A DNA stretch of 64,000 bases, from NCBI RefSeq assembly GCF_003046295.1, contig NZ_PZZN01000003.1, positions 912,715 to 976,714 of the forward strand. Reading direction: 5' to 3'. Below the pieces are notes generated by a model. The model saw only the letters and a program-made list of their open reading frames with translations, was not told the origin of the DNA and did not search any database. Of this stretch, positions 25,931 through 34,311 are shown piece by piece. The position numbers and the translations under genes were made by a program. Origin of the DNA: Sphingomonas aerolata (GTDB lineage: Bacteria > Pseudomonadota > Alphaproteobacteria > Sphingomonadales > Sphingomonadaceae). How positions within the stretch are numbered: position 1 is the first letter of the stretch; each line of letters starts with the position of its first letter.

Positions 25931-26833
25931 ATGGCACGCGTTTCAGAAGTTCGTTACGTCGGCTATGCAGTTCCAGACCTGGAAGCTGAACGGCGGTTCT
26001 ACGCCGACGTTTGGGGTCTGACGGAGGTCGAAGCTGATGACCGCATGGTGTATTTCGCCGCCGCAGGTACGCCCGAGAAATATGTCGTACGTCTTCGTCG
26101 GGACGCGGTGCAACGGATCGACGTCATAGCATGGGCAGCGGAGACGCGCGCCGACGTCGATGCCCTTTTCGCGCAGGTCAACGATGCGGGGGGCAAGATC
26201 ATCACCGAGCCTCACGAGCAGACGACCCTGGGTGGCGGCTATGGCTTCCGCTTCTTCGATCCTGATGGCCACACGCTGGAGGTCTCGGCGGAGGTCGAGC
26301 GCGGGGAGTCACGCGATCTGAAGCGCGGCGAGGCGATCCCGGTCAAGATCAGTCACATCGTCATGCATTCGCCCGACCACCGGGCGACCGTGGCGTGGTA
26401 CGAGAAGGCACTCGGTTTCCGTGTCTCAGACTGGCTCGGCGACTTTATGTGCTTCATGCGCTGCAATGCGTGGCATCACCGTCTCGCCTTCCTACCAGGA
26501 CCGCCGTGCCTCAACCACGTCGCCTATGACGTGCTGACGATCGACGACATGATGAAGGGCATCGCTCGCCTCAAAAAGAACGACGTCGACATCAAATGGG
26601 GACCGGGCCGCCATACCGCGGGTAACAACACATTCAGCTATTTCACGACGCCGGCGATGAACGTCGTCGAATACACGTCGGAGCTGGAAGAGGTCGACGA
26701 CGATCATCACCAGCATACGGTTCATGTCCCCTCGCCGGACACGATGGACCAATGGGGTACGGGCGTTGGCGGTCCACAGACCATGCCCAAGCCCGCACCC
26801 GATGCAGGTCTATGGACACCAGCCGCGGCATGA
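25931..26833 (+). CDS. Two-domain VOC protein, probable type I extradiol ring-cleavage dioxygenase
   Basis: 300-aa protein built of two glyoxalase/bleomycin-fold repeats (about 5-120 and 138-255). The C-terminal half keeps the Fe(II) facial triad: H142 in SHIVMHS, H196 in NHVAYDV and E247 in VVEYTSE, the spacing of catechol 2,3-dioxygenase-type enzymes. An Asp/His-rich tail (EVDDDHHQH) follows. ATG 25931 has AAGGAG at 25918-25923; a GTG at 25925 is in frame but lies on the ribosome site. Likely cleaves a catecholic or trihydroxylated aglycone ring meta to the hydroxyls, a route separate from the intradiol PcaGH pathway. Substrate is not readable. Confidence 0.85.
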   Translation: MARVSEVRYVGYAVPDLEAERRFYADVWGLTEVEADDRMVYFAAAGTPEKYVVRLRRDAVQRIDVIAWAAETRADVDALFAQVNDAGGKIITEPHEQTTLGGGYGFRFFDPDGHTLEVSAEVERGESRDLKRGEAIPVKISHIVMHSPDHRATVAWYEKALGFRVSDWLGDFMCFMRCNAWHHRLAFLPGPPCLNHVAYDVLTIDDMMKGIARLKKNDVDIKWGPGRHTAGNNTFSYFTTPAMNVVEYTSELEEVDDDHHQHTVHVPSPDTMDQWGTGVGGPQTMPKPAPDAGLWTPAAA

Positions 26834-27276
26834 TCCGGGCCGGTATAGCCATGGCCGGCATCGCCCTGATCGCGATGCCGGTCGCGGCCCGTCGAGCCGA
26901 CGAGACCGAACGAAATCGCGCGATCATGACGCGGTTCGCCGATATCCTGTACCGCGCGAAAGACGTGCGGCGAGCGTTCGACGACTTCGTGGTTCCGGAC
27001 TACGTCCAGCACAATCCCGGCATCGCCGACGGTCGCGCATCGGCCATAACGTCGCTGGAGCCCTTGTTTTCGACGCCCGGCGCGACATTCGTCGTGAAAC
27101 GGATCGTCGTTGATGGCGATCTGGCGATCATCCATTTGTTCGGTCGCGGCGATCCGAAGACGGCTGGCGGCGCCGTAGCGGATATCTATCGCCTCAAGGA
27201 CGGTAAGATCGTCGAGCATTGGGATGTCATCCAGCCAATGCCGCAATCGTCCAAAAACCCCCACCCCATGTTCTGA
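26830..27276 (+). CDS. Secreted SnoaL/NTF2-like protein
   Basis: 148-aa protein with an N-terminal signal peptide (MIRAGIAMAGIALIAMPVAA) and a cone-shaped SnoaL-like domain: DFVVPDYVQHNPGIADG, then ADIYRLKDGKIVEHWDVIQP, a very typical family ending. Such proteins are often called predicted ester cyclases or polyketide-cyclase-like; many are of unknown reaction. ATG 26830 overlaps the VOC stop (ATGA), which fixes the start after the signal peptide is included; an upstream in-frame ATG at 26812 is less likely. The export signal is odd in an operon of mainly cytoplasmic enzymes. Confidence 0.8.
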   Translation: MIRAGIAMAGIALIAMPVAARRADETERNRAIMTRFADILYRAKDVRRAFDDFVVPDYVQHNPGIADGRASAITSLEPLFSTPGATFVVKRIVVDGDLAIIHLFGRGDPKTAGGAVADIYRLKDGKIVEHWDVIQPMPQSSKNPHPMF

Positions 27277-27287
27277 GTATCTGCACC

Positions 27288-28442
27288 ATGGCCATGTTCC
27301 AATATTTCCCCAATAATTACGTCTGGAACCTCTCGGTCGACATCGCGATCGAAAGCGGTGCGCGGATCGGCGAGATCGAGGAGATGTGCCGCCCTCTGCT
27401 GGAAGCGGCACAGTCGGGCGAGGACGCGGGTACCCCGCAGTTCATGCGCGAATGGGTCAAGATGGCCGACAAGCTGGTCGTTCTTGCCGCCGAGGACGAG
27501 GCATTGGGGCGGCACTTATCCGCCGGCACCAAACTCCAGCGGGCAAGCCTGTACTACATCACCGCCGAACGGATGCAGGGACAAGGCACGCCGGAGCGCA
27601 ACGCCACGTTCGCAAAGGGTCAGGACAGTTTCCGGCGCGCCATGGCGCTGGGCAAGGAAAACGCGGAGCGCGTCGAGATCGCGATTCCGGGCGGCATGGT
27701 GCCGGGTGTGTTCACCCAGGCGCCGGGCAAGGCGCCCGTCGTCGTGTTCGTCAACGGACTCGATAGCTGCAAGGAGCTTCTCTACTGGACCGGCCTGCCT
27801 CAGGCCCTGCTGCGCCGTGGAATATCCACCTTGTGCATCGATCAGCCAGGGTCGGGTGAGGCGCTGCGCTCAGGCGGGCTGCACGCCACCCACGAAAGCG
27901 AGCGCTGGGCGACCCCTGTCGTCGACTGGCTGGAAAAGCTAGCCGGCGTCGATGCTACGCGGATCGGGCTCTCGGGCATCTCGCTCGGCGGGTATTTCGT
28001 ACCAAGGGCGGTCGCCTTCGAACCACGGTTCGCTGCAGCGGCGGTTTGGGGCGCCAACCACGACTGGGCGGAAGTGCAGCAGAAGCGCCTGCGCCGCGAG
28101 GGCGAGAATCCCGTGCCGCACTACTGGAATCACGTCATGTGGGTGTTCGGTGCCAAGGACATGGCCGAGTTCCTCGACAAGGCTGCCGGCATGACGCTCG
28201 AGGGCATACTGGACCGGATCACGGTGCCGTTCCTGGTGACGCACGGCGACAATGACAGACAAATCGGCCGCGACTATGCGCACCGGACCTACGACCAGCT
28301 CGTCAACAGCCCCAAACGCGAACTCAAGTTCTTCACCGAACGCGAAGGCGGTGTCGAGCATGTCGGCGTCGATAATATGAGCTTCGGCCGCGACTTCATC
28401 GCCGACTGGCTCGCAGAAGCATTGGGAGGACATGTCGCATGA
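27288..28442 (+). CDS. Alpha/beta hydrolase, 2,6-dihydroxypseudooxynicotine hydrolase/Ayg1-like
   Basis: 384-aa hydrolase with a large N-terminal helical cap (about 1-130: MFQYFPNNYVWN, helical region with LQRASLYYITAERMQ) and a C-terminal alpha/beta core. Catalytic triad candidates: S232 in GISLGGYF, D321 or D323 in HGDNDRQ, H358 in GVEHVG. This architecture is that of C-C-bond hydrolases acting on acylphenol or vinylogous diketone substrates (DHPON hydrolase, fungal Ayg1). ATG 27288 has no strong ribosome site; another ATG is at 27294. In this operon it could split an acyl chain from a polyphenol (for example a phloretin- or chalcone-like ketone), a step that would release a phenyl-propanoid or benzoate; that is inference. 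Confidence 0.82.
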   Translation: MAMFQYFPNNYVWNLSVDIAIESGARIGEIEEMCRPLLEAAQSGEDAGTPQFMREWVKMADKLVVLAAEDEALGRHLSAGTKLQRASLYYITAERMQGQGTPERNATFAKGQDSFRRAMALGKENAERVEIAIPGGMVPGVFTQAPGKAPVVVFVNGLDSCKELLYWTGLPQALLRRGISTLCIDQPGSGEALRSGGLHATHESERWATPVVDWLEKLAGVDATRIGLSGISLGGYFVPRAVAFEPRFAAAAVWGANHDWAEVQQKRLRREGENPVPHYWNHVMWVFGAKDMAEFLDKAAGMTLEGILDRITVPFLVTHGDNDRQIGRDYAHRTYDQLVNSPKRELKFFTEREGGVEHVGVDNMSFGRDFIADWLAEALGGHVA

Positions 28443-29218
28443 CGCGGACGTTCATCGACCTGTCGATCACGCTCGATCCCGACGTGATAACGGATCCACC
28501 GTTCATGCGACCCTCGATCGCATATCAGACGCACGACCAAACCGTCGCTGAGCTTCAAACCTTCTTCCCAGGTGTCACTGCCGAACAAGTTCCCGGCGGG
28601 CTGGGGTTCGCTGCATCGGAGACGTTGACGCTGTCGACGCATAACGGAACGCATCTCGATGCACCGTGGCACTACCATCCGACGATGAACGGCGGCGAAC
28701 GTGCGATCACGATTGATGAAGTGCCTCTGGAGTGGTGCTTCCAGCCGGGGGTCAAGCTCGACATGCGGCACTTCCCTGACGGTCATGTCGTGACGGCGGA
28801 CGAGATGGCGGCAGCGCTCAACGCGGCCGGTCACACGCTTCGGCCATTGGATATCGTGCTGATCAATACGGCCGCTGGCGCGGCGCTCGGCCAAGTCGAC
28901 TTTCTCGCGAAAGGATGTGGCATCGGCTACGAAGCTACGCTGTACCTGACCTCGCGCGGCGTTCGCGTGACGGGTACCGACGCATGGTCTTGGGACGCGC
29001 CGTTCGGCCACACCGCCAAGCGGATTGAGGAGACGGGCGACACCTCGCTGATCTGGGAGGGGCATAAGGCAGGCCGAGACATCGGCTATTGCCACATGGA
29101 AAAGCTCACTAACCTTGATCGCCTACCCTGCAACGGCTTCATGGTTTCCTGTTTTCCAGCAAAGATAAAGAATGGCTCCGCTGGCTGGACACGAGCGGTC
29201 GCTATCCTAAACGATTAA
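28439..29218 (+). CDS. Cyclase-family metal hydrolase (kynurenine formamidase/isatin hydrolase-like)
   Basis: 259-aa protein of the family with signature HxGTHxDxPxH: here STHNGTHLDAPWHY with H68, H72, D74 and H78 as probable Mn/Zn ligands. Other members hydrolyse formamides, lactams or lactones. ATG 28439 overlaps the hydrolase stop (ATGA). Last gene of the plus-strand unit. It could open a lactone formed after ring cleavage; the exact substrate is unknown. Length and motif are normal; no signal peptide. Confidence 0.85.
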   Translation: MTRTFIDLSITLDPDVITDPPFMRPSIAYQTHDQTVAELQTFFPGVTAEQVPGGLGFAASETLTLSTHNGTHLDAPWHYHPTMNGGERAITIDEVPLEWCFQPGVKLDMRHFPDGHVVTADEMAAALNAAGHTLRPLDIVLINTAAGAALGQVDFLAKGCGIGYEATLYLTSRGVRVTGTDAWSWDAPFGHTAKRIEETGDTSLIWEGHKAGRDIGYCHMEKLTNLDRLPCNGFMVSCFPAKIKNGSAGWTRAVAILND

Positions 29219-29756
29219 GATAGCCGCTTCAGGATTTTGACGCGCAATTTCAGCCAAACGTTTAGGTCCCACTCAAAAATTGAGGCGATTTGCCGCAATT
29301 GTGACCTAAGATATGACAATTAATCTAGATTTATAACTAGCCCAGGAATGACCCATAAGTCGCCGTTCGGGTGCCCTTCCCCGCCTCCCAACTTCCGCCC
29401 TTGTTTCATGGAGTTCCACGGCAACGCTTGCCATCCGTTCAAGCGGTCGGTCGAAATGACTGCCTGGAAATCGATGGCTTCCGAAAGTCGTCCCGAACGA
29501 TGCAAGATTAGCCGCCTTGCCTGGTCGCGCTCCTGAGTACGGGCGTAGCTCAGTACTGAACAGGTTTGATACGCGGCCGAACAGTGCGCTTTAATAATGC
29601 CGACTGTCATAAAAGGTCATCATAACTGACGCGATTATGTCGCGTTGATATCATAGGCGAGGCGCTCTAGACCGCAGATTGGTCTTATATTGGGTGGGCC
29701 AGCCGTTCCGTTCTGGGGAAGCCTCTCTGCCCGCCCCTTTCGGAGATGCTGGCTCA
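29219..29756. other. Intergenic region with repeat copy 2; no gene seen
   Basis: About 540 bp between the cyclase-family gene and a TonB receptor, visibly less GC-rich than its surroundings (29219-29345 contains several A/T runs). Holds the dispersed repeat at 29350-29409. No tRNA, hairpin terminator with U-tract or recognisable coding sequence was found. Confidence 0.55.
29350..29409 (+). repeat. Dispersed intergenic repeat, copy 2
   Basis: Blocks GACCCATAA (29350), GTTCGGGTGCCCTTCCCC, CCCAACTTCCGCC and TTGTTTCAT, matching copies 1, 3 and 4 block by block. Confidence 0.7.
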
Positions 29757-32396
29757 ATGCTGTTCCTTTCGCCCGCCAGACGCGTCCGGTTGGCCGCGTC
29801 CGCGGCCTATACGCTTCCGCTGTTGTTCGTAGCTAGCGCCGCAAACGCCGAAGACCCGACCGCTGACCCCGAGCAGACCAAGTCCGACATCATCGTCATG
29901 GGCGATCGCGCGATCCGCTCGGACAAGGAGCAATCGACGTCGGTACGTGACTCAATCGTGTTCGACGATCTCGAAACGCTGTCAGCCGACGGCAGCGTCG
30001 CAGGCCAGTTGATCCTGCTGCCCGGTATCAGCGCGATCGAGGATGGCGATGCGCCGCGCTTCGTCAGCATCCGGGGCATCTCGCCAGATCTAAACCAGAC
30101 CACGATCGACGGGATCACGCTCGCGACGATCGGCAACGACGGCGAAGGATCGCGCAAGGTCAACCTCCAGCAGATCCCGTCGGAACTCGCCTTTCACAAC
30201 GACGTCTACAAGACCTTTACCGCCGAACAAGATGGTGCGGCGATCGGGGGGATCGTCGACATCGTCACGCGCAGCGCGTTTGCCCTCAGGCGCCGCTATG
30301 TCATGGTCGACGGCTACGGTATCTATTCGTCGTTCAAGGGCGATGGCGGCAGCAACGCCGGCAACGGCAGCACGCCGCATTTCGGCGCCGGTGGCAAGAT
30401 GGTGTTCGCGGACAAGTTCGGCGCGGGCGATCAGTTCGGCGTGGTCCTGTCGGCGCGCTACGAGAACCGCATCCGCAACTCGCGCAAATGGTGGCAGGAC
30501 ACCAAATATTACTTCAGCGACGCCGGCAAGAAGCTGGCCGGCCCCGACGATCCCGCGTGGAACGGCATCGCCGTACCGTACAACCATAGTTACGGCAGCT
30601 ATACCAACCGCCTCCAGACCGCGGGCAGTTCGGCGAAGTTCGAATGGCGTCCGCTTGGCACCGACATCTATGCGTCGCTGCTCGGGTTCAATTATCGTCA
30701 GTGGGAATCCTCGACGATGAACAAGAATGATTACTACACCAAGAACAGTGTCAGCGACCTGACCGCGGAGGGTGGCGGATCGGACATCAACAGCCTCTAT
30801 TCACGCTATCGCTACGATACCTGGAACAAGGCGACGGTCGGCGCGATCGGCAATGTCGAATGGCACGACGACCGCTCGTCGTTGCGCGTTCGCGGCGGTT
30901 ACACCCGCGCCCGGTACGACAATACGCAGCCCTATATCGGTGTCCGCGCCTATCCGACTGGCCTTTCGCTAGATTGGGCGGCGGGCAATGACGGCACCGG
31001 CGGGCTGCCTTACGTCACCGGGATCGACAAGCCGGGCCTCGTGCTCGGATCGCCGTACAAGCTCAGCACAGCGCAGACGACATACCGCATGGCCAACGAG
31101 GGGCTGGCGAATGCGCGCGTCGATTATGGCTGGAACGCCGAGCCCGAAGATCGTGGCTTCGGGTTCGTCACAGGGATCGAATTCCGCAACCTGGAACTGT
31201 CGCGCAACGTCGATATGACCGAATACAAGCTTGGCCAGGCGATGAACGCCTATCTGTACGATCCAGGCTATGTGCCCGTGGGCGCACCGCAATCGTTCCC
31301 GTGGGTCGACTGGGCGCGCGTGAAGAAGGAGTTGTGGCCCAAGTTCGTCAAGGACGTACCCAACTCGACCTACGACAGCATCACCGGGGATTATCGATAC
31401 ACCGAGCGGCTGGTAACGCCGTTTTTGTCGCTCCATTACGCCACCGACGATACCACGCTGGTCGCGGGCGTCCGCTACGACCATACGCGCTTTTCCGCGT
31501 TCCAGCCGACGATCACCGGCGGCACAGCGTCGGCGGTGATGACGCGGAACAAAGGCGGGTATCAATACCTCTTGCCGTCGTTCACCGGCATCCAGGACTT
31601 CGCCGGCGGCAAGAAGCTGCGCTTATCGTACAGCCGCACGCTCGGCCGGCCTACGCCGGGCAATATCGCGCAACCGGAATCGCTCAATTGTGGTGACGAG
31701 GACAGCGGCGGGGCGGATTGCTCGATCAGCCGCGGCAACCCCGATCTGCGCCCACGTCGGTCGGACAATCTCGATGTCCAGTTCGAGCAGTATTTCCACA
31801 AAGACGGCATCATCTCGCTCGGCGCGTTCGCCAAGTGGATCAAGGACGATATCTTCACGCTGACCACGACGCAGCTGATTGACGACGTGAACTACCGGGT
31901 CCGCCAGCCGCTCAACGCCGACAATTCGCGGCTGTACGGCGTCGAGTTCCAGGCCGCCGATCACGACGTCAACCTGTTCGGCCAGCGGATCGATCCGTTT
32001 TTCAACGCAACCTGGCTGAAGGGACGGATGTCGATCACCAGCGATGCGGGGACGCGGACCCTGGACCGGCTGATCTACCAACCAAAATGGATCATCAACG
32101 GCGGCGCGACGCTTCGCCTGCCCGCGATCGACGGCGCGTTCCGCACGACCGTCACGCACCGCGGCAGCTACATGGAGGGCATCGGCGAGACCGCGCAGGA
32201 CGACAACGGCCGCGCGGAGCTGACCACCGTCAACCTCGGCCTGTGGCACCGCGTGACGAAACACGTGACGTTCAAATACGAGATCACCAACCTGCTCAAT
32301 GACCAGCCGAAATTCCTGGTCGGCAACGGCCTTCGCTACGTCAGCGAAGTCGACGACTATGGGCAGGGTGCCTTTTTCCACATCATGCTGCGCTGA
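29757..32396 (+). CDS. TonB-dependent receptor (large, 879 aa)
   Basis: Outer-membrane importer. ATG 29757 (MLFLSPARR) opens a signal peptide ending ASAANA; a longer frame from 29679 lacks signal character. N-terminal region has DIIVMGDRAIRSDKEQS, plug blocks LILLPGISAIEDGDAPRFVSIRGI and EQDGAAIGGIVDIVTRSAF, the pattern of the TonB receptors that carry FVSIRG...TTIDG. The barrel has NPDLRPRRSDN and LSYSRTLGRPTPGN and ends GAFFHIMLR. The next gene, a PhoD-like phosphatase, follows after 22 bp, so the receptor may import a phosphorylated compound or cooperate with it in phosphate gain. No Pho box was recognised. Confidence 0.92.
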   Translation: MLFLSPARRVRLAASAAYTLPLLFVASAANAEDPTADPEQTKSDIIVMGDRAIRSDKEQSTSVRDSIVFDDLETLSADGSVAGQLILLPGISAIEDGDAPRFVSIRGISPDLNQTTIDGITLATIGNDGEGSRKVNLQQIPSELAFHNDVYKTFTAEQDGAAIGGIVDIVTRSAFALRRRYVMVDGYGIYSSFKGDGGSNAGNGSTPHFGAGGKMVFADKFGAGDQFGVVLSARYENRIRNSRKWWQDTKYYFSDAGKKLAGPDDPAWNGIAVPYNHSYGSYTNRLQTAGSSAKFEWRPLGTDIYASLLGFNYRQWESSTMNKNDYYTKNSVSDLTAEGGGSDINSLYSRYRYDTWNKATVGAIGNVEWHDDRSSLRVRGGYTRARYDNTQPYIGVRAYPTGLSLDWAAGNDGTGGLPYVTGIDKPGLVLGSPYKLSTAQTTYRMANEGLANARVDYGWNAEPEDRGFGFVTGIEFRNLELSRNVDMTEYKLGQAMNAYLYDPGYVPVGAPQSFPWVDWARVKKELWPKFVKDVPNSTYDSITGDYRYTERLVTPFLSLHYATDDTTLVAGVRYDHTRFSAFQPTITGGTASAVMTRNKGGYQYLLPSFTGIQDFAGGKKLRLSYSRTLGRPTPGNIAQPESLNCGDEDSGGADCSISRGNPDLRPRRSDNLDVQFEQYFHKDGIISLGAFAKWIKDDIFTLTTTQLIDDVNYRVRQPLNADNSRLYGVEFQAADHDVNLFGQRIDPFFNATWLKGRMSITSDAGTRTLDRLIYQPKWIINGGATLRLPAIDGAFRTTVTHRGSYMEGIGETAQDDNGRAELTTVNLGLWHRVTKHVTFKYEITNLLNDQPKFLVGNGLRYVSEVDDYGQGAFFHIMLR

Positions 32397-32418
32397 TAAG
32401 CCGAACAGAGGTACGACC

Positions 32419-34011
32419 ATGTACGAAGTCGATCGCCGCTATCTTCTGTCCGCCCTGGGAAGCCTGACCGCCGCTGGTGTCCTGCCTTGGCGGGCCTCCG
32501 CCGCCGAGGTGCGGCCCCGCAACCTGATCGAGGCCCCGCGCTTCCCCACCCCGCCGTTCACGTTGGGCGTCGCGGCCGGCGATCCCGATGCCACGGGCTT
32601 CGTCATCTGGACGCGGCTCGCGCCCCTACCGCTCCAGCCCGATGGCGGCATGATGATGGCCCCCGTGCTCGTTGCCTGGGAGGTCGCCGCCGATCCCGAC
32701 TTCCGTCAGGTGCTTCAGCGCGGCGAGGCGATCGCACACCCTGAGCTGGCGCATTCGGTCCATGTCGAGGTCGCCGGACTCGCTCCCGCACGGCCCTATT
32801 GGTACCGCTTCACCTGCGGCGGCGAGCGCAGCGGCACCGGGCGCGGGGCGACCCTGCCCCCGCCAGGCGCACCGCTCGACCGCGTGCGCTTCGCCGTCGC
32901 CGGCTGCCAGCATTACGAGGAGGGCTATTACACCGCATGGCGTCACATCGCCGCCGAACCGATCGACTTCGTGTTCCATTACGGCGACTATATCTACGAG
33001 GGGCCGGACCGCGGCGAACAGGCGCGCGGCGCGAAGAAGCCGCTGGTGCGTCGCCACCTCGGCCACGAAATCTATTCGATCGGCGATTACCGCCAGCGCT
33101 ACGCCCAGTACAAGAGCGATCCCGATCTCCAGGCCGCGCACGCCGCCGCGTCCTGGTTCGTCAGCTTCGACGATCACGAAATCGACAATAATTGGGCCGG
33201 CGACATCGATCAGGAGAACACCACGCCGGAGGTGTTCCGCACGCGGCGTGCGATGGCGATGCAGGCCTATTACGAGCATATGCCGCTACGCCGCTCATCG
33301 ATGCCCGACGGATCGCACATGCAAATGTACCGCGGCGCACGCTTCGGCGATCTGATGGACGCGTTCTTCCTCGATACACGGCAATATCGTTCCGATCAGG
33401 TCTATGGCGATCGCGATGCGCCGCAAGGGCCGGACGCCTTCGCGACCGACCGGTCGATCACGGGCGCACCGCAGGAAGCGTGGCTGTTCAAAGGCCTCGA
33501 TCGCTCGAAGGCACGCTGGAACCTGATCGCGCAGCAGGTGTGCCTGATGAACCTCGGCTACCACAAGGCAGGGCAGCCCGAGCAGCTTGTCTCGATGGAC
33601 CAATGGTCAGGGTACATGAACAGCCGCCGCCGCCTGCTCGCACATATCGACGCGCGGTGCCCTGGTAACGTCATGACCGTCAGCGGCGACGCGCACCGCC
33701 ATTACGCCGGCGACCTGATCCAGGATCACGGCAACGGCAAAATCATCAGCAGCGAATATCTCGCGACCTCGATCAGCTCGGGGGCGGACGGCGTCGGCGA
33801 GGACGACGACTATACCCGCTCATCCCGGACGGAAAATCCGCATCTCAAGGCGCTCACCGACAGGCGTGGCTATGTCTTGTGCGACGTCGGCCGCGATCTG
33901 TGGCGCGGTGACCTGAAGGTTCTGGACACGATCGCGACGCGGAACGGCACGCTCTCGACGCACATCACCTTCGTTACCGAGCGTGGCAAGCCGGGGTTGC
34001 AAAGCGCCTAA
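32419..34011 (+). CDS. phoD: Alkaline phosphatase D (PhoD-like), Tat-exported
   Basis: 530-aa periplasmic phosphodiesterase/monoesterase of the PhoD family (Fe/Ca enzymes). N-terminal VDRRYLLSALGS (Arg 6-7) is a Tat signal. The PhoD N-terminal domain FTLGVAAGDPDATGFVIWTRL comes first, then the catalytic metallophosphatase core with VAGCQHYEEGYYTAW, FHYGDYIYEG, SFDDHEIDNNW and SGDAHRHY, all metal-site blocks intact. ATG 32419 has GAGG 8 nt upstream; the frame extended back to 32299 overlaps the receptor. Probably cotranscribed with the TonB receptor before it. Confidence 0.93.
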   Translation: MYEVDRRYLLSALGSLTAAGVLPWRASAAEVRPRNLIEAPRFPTPPFTLGVAAGDPDATGFVIWTRLAPLPLQPDGGMMMAPVLVAWEVAADPDFRQVLQRGEAIAHPELAHSVHVEVAGLAPARPYWYRFTCGGERSGTGRGATLPPPGAPLDRVRFAVAGCQHYEEGYYTAWRHIAAEPIDFVFHYGDYIYEGPDRGEQARGAKKPLVRRHLGHEIYSIGDYRQRYAQYKSDPDLQAAHAAASWFVSFDDHEIDNNWAGDIDQENTTPEVFRTRRAMAMQAYYEHMPLRRSSMPDGSHMQMYRGARFGDLMDAFFLDTRQYRSDQVYGDRDAPQGPDAFATDRSITGAPQEAWLFKGLDRSKARWNLIAQQVCLMNLGYHKAGQPEQLVSMDQWSGYMNSRRRLLAHIDARCPGNVMTVSGDAHRHYAGDLIQDHGNGKIISSEYLATSISSGADGVGEDDDYTRSSRTENPHLKALTDRRGYVLCDVGRDLWRGDLKVLDTIATRNGTLSTHITFVTERGKPGLQSA

Positions 34012-34311
34012 CCCGTGCTCAAAAGTACGAAGCGTAGTCCACTCTGATGCCGAGAGACGACCCATAATTGGCCATTCGAGTGCCCTTCCCGGCTACCAAC
34101 TTCCGCCATTCGTTCAGCTTGAGACGGTGACGGTTTAAGCTCCCTACCGGTCTACTTCCGACGATTAAGATGCCTCGTCTTAGGACGCGAAATGCGGAGG
34201 TCGACCTTGAGTAGCCCCAGGGTCCGGGTAACCTCGCGCCAACTAGCAAAGACAGTTGCCGCTCAACGCTAATTAACGAGAAACGGTAATGCTCGACATA
34301 TCGACGGCGCC
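34012..34311. other. Intergenic region with repeat copy 3; no gene seen
   Basis: 300 bp between the phosphatase and the AraC-type regulator. It holds the dispersed repeat at 34059-34120 and A/T-richer sequence before the regulator start. No other feature recognised. Confidence 0.5.
34059..34120 (+). repeat. Dispersed intergenic repeat, copy 3
   Basis: GACCCATAA (34059-34067), TTGGCCATTCGAGTGCCC, TTCCC, CCAACTTCCGCCATTCGTT. This is the copy closest to the consensus and is nearly identical to copy 1 in its last block. Confidence 0.72.

Noticed and set aside
34019..34249. Small minus-strand ORFs reading through the repeats (here and at 4306-4509 and 29320-29610)
   Set aside because: Their shared KLG-GKG core is just the repeat sequence read in one phase; flanks are unrelated and lack ribosome sites.
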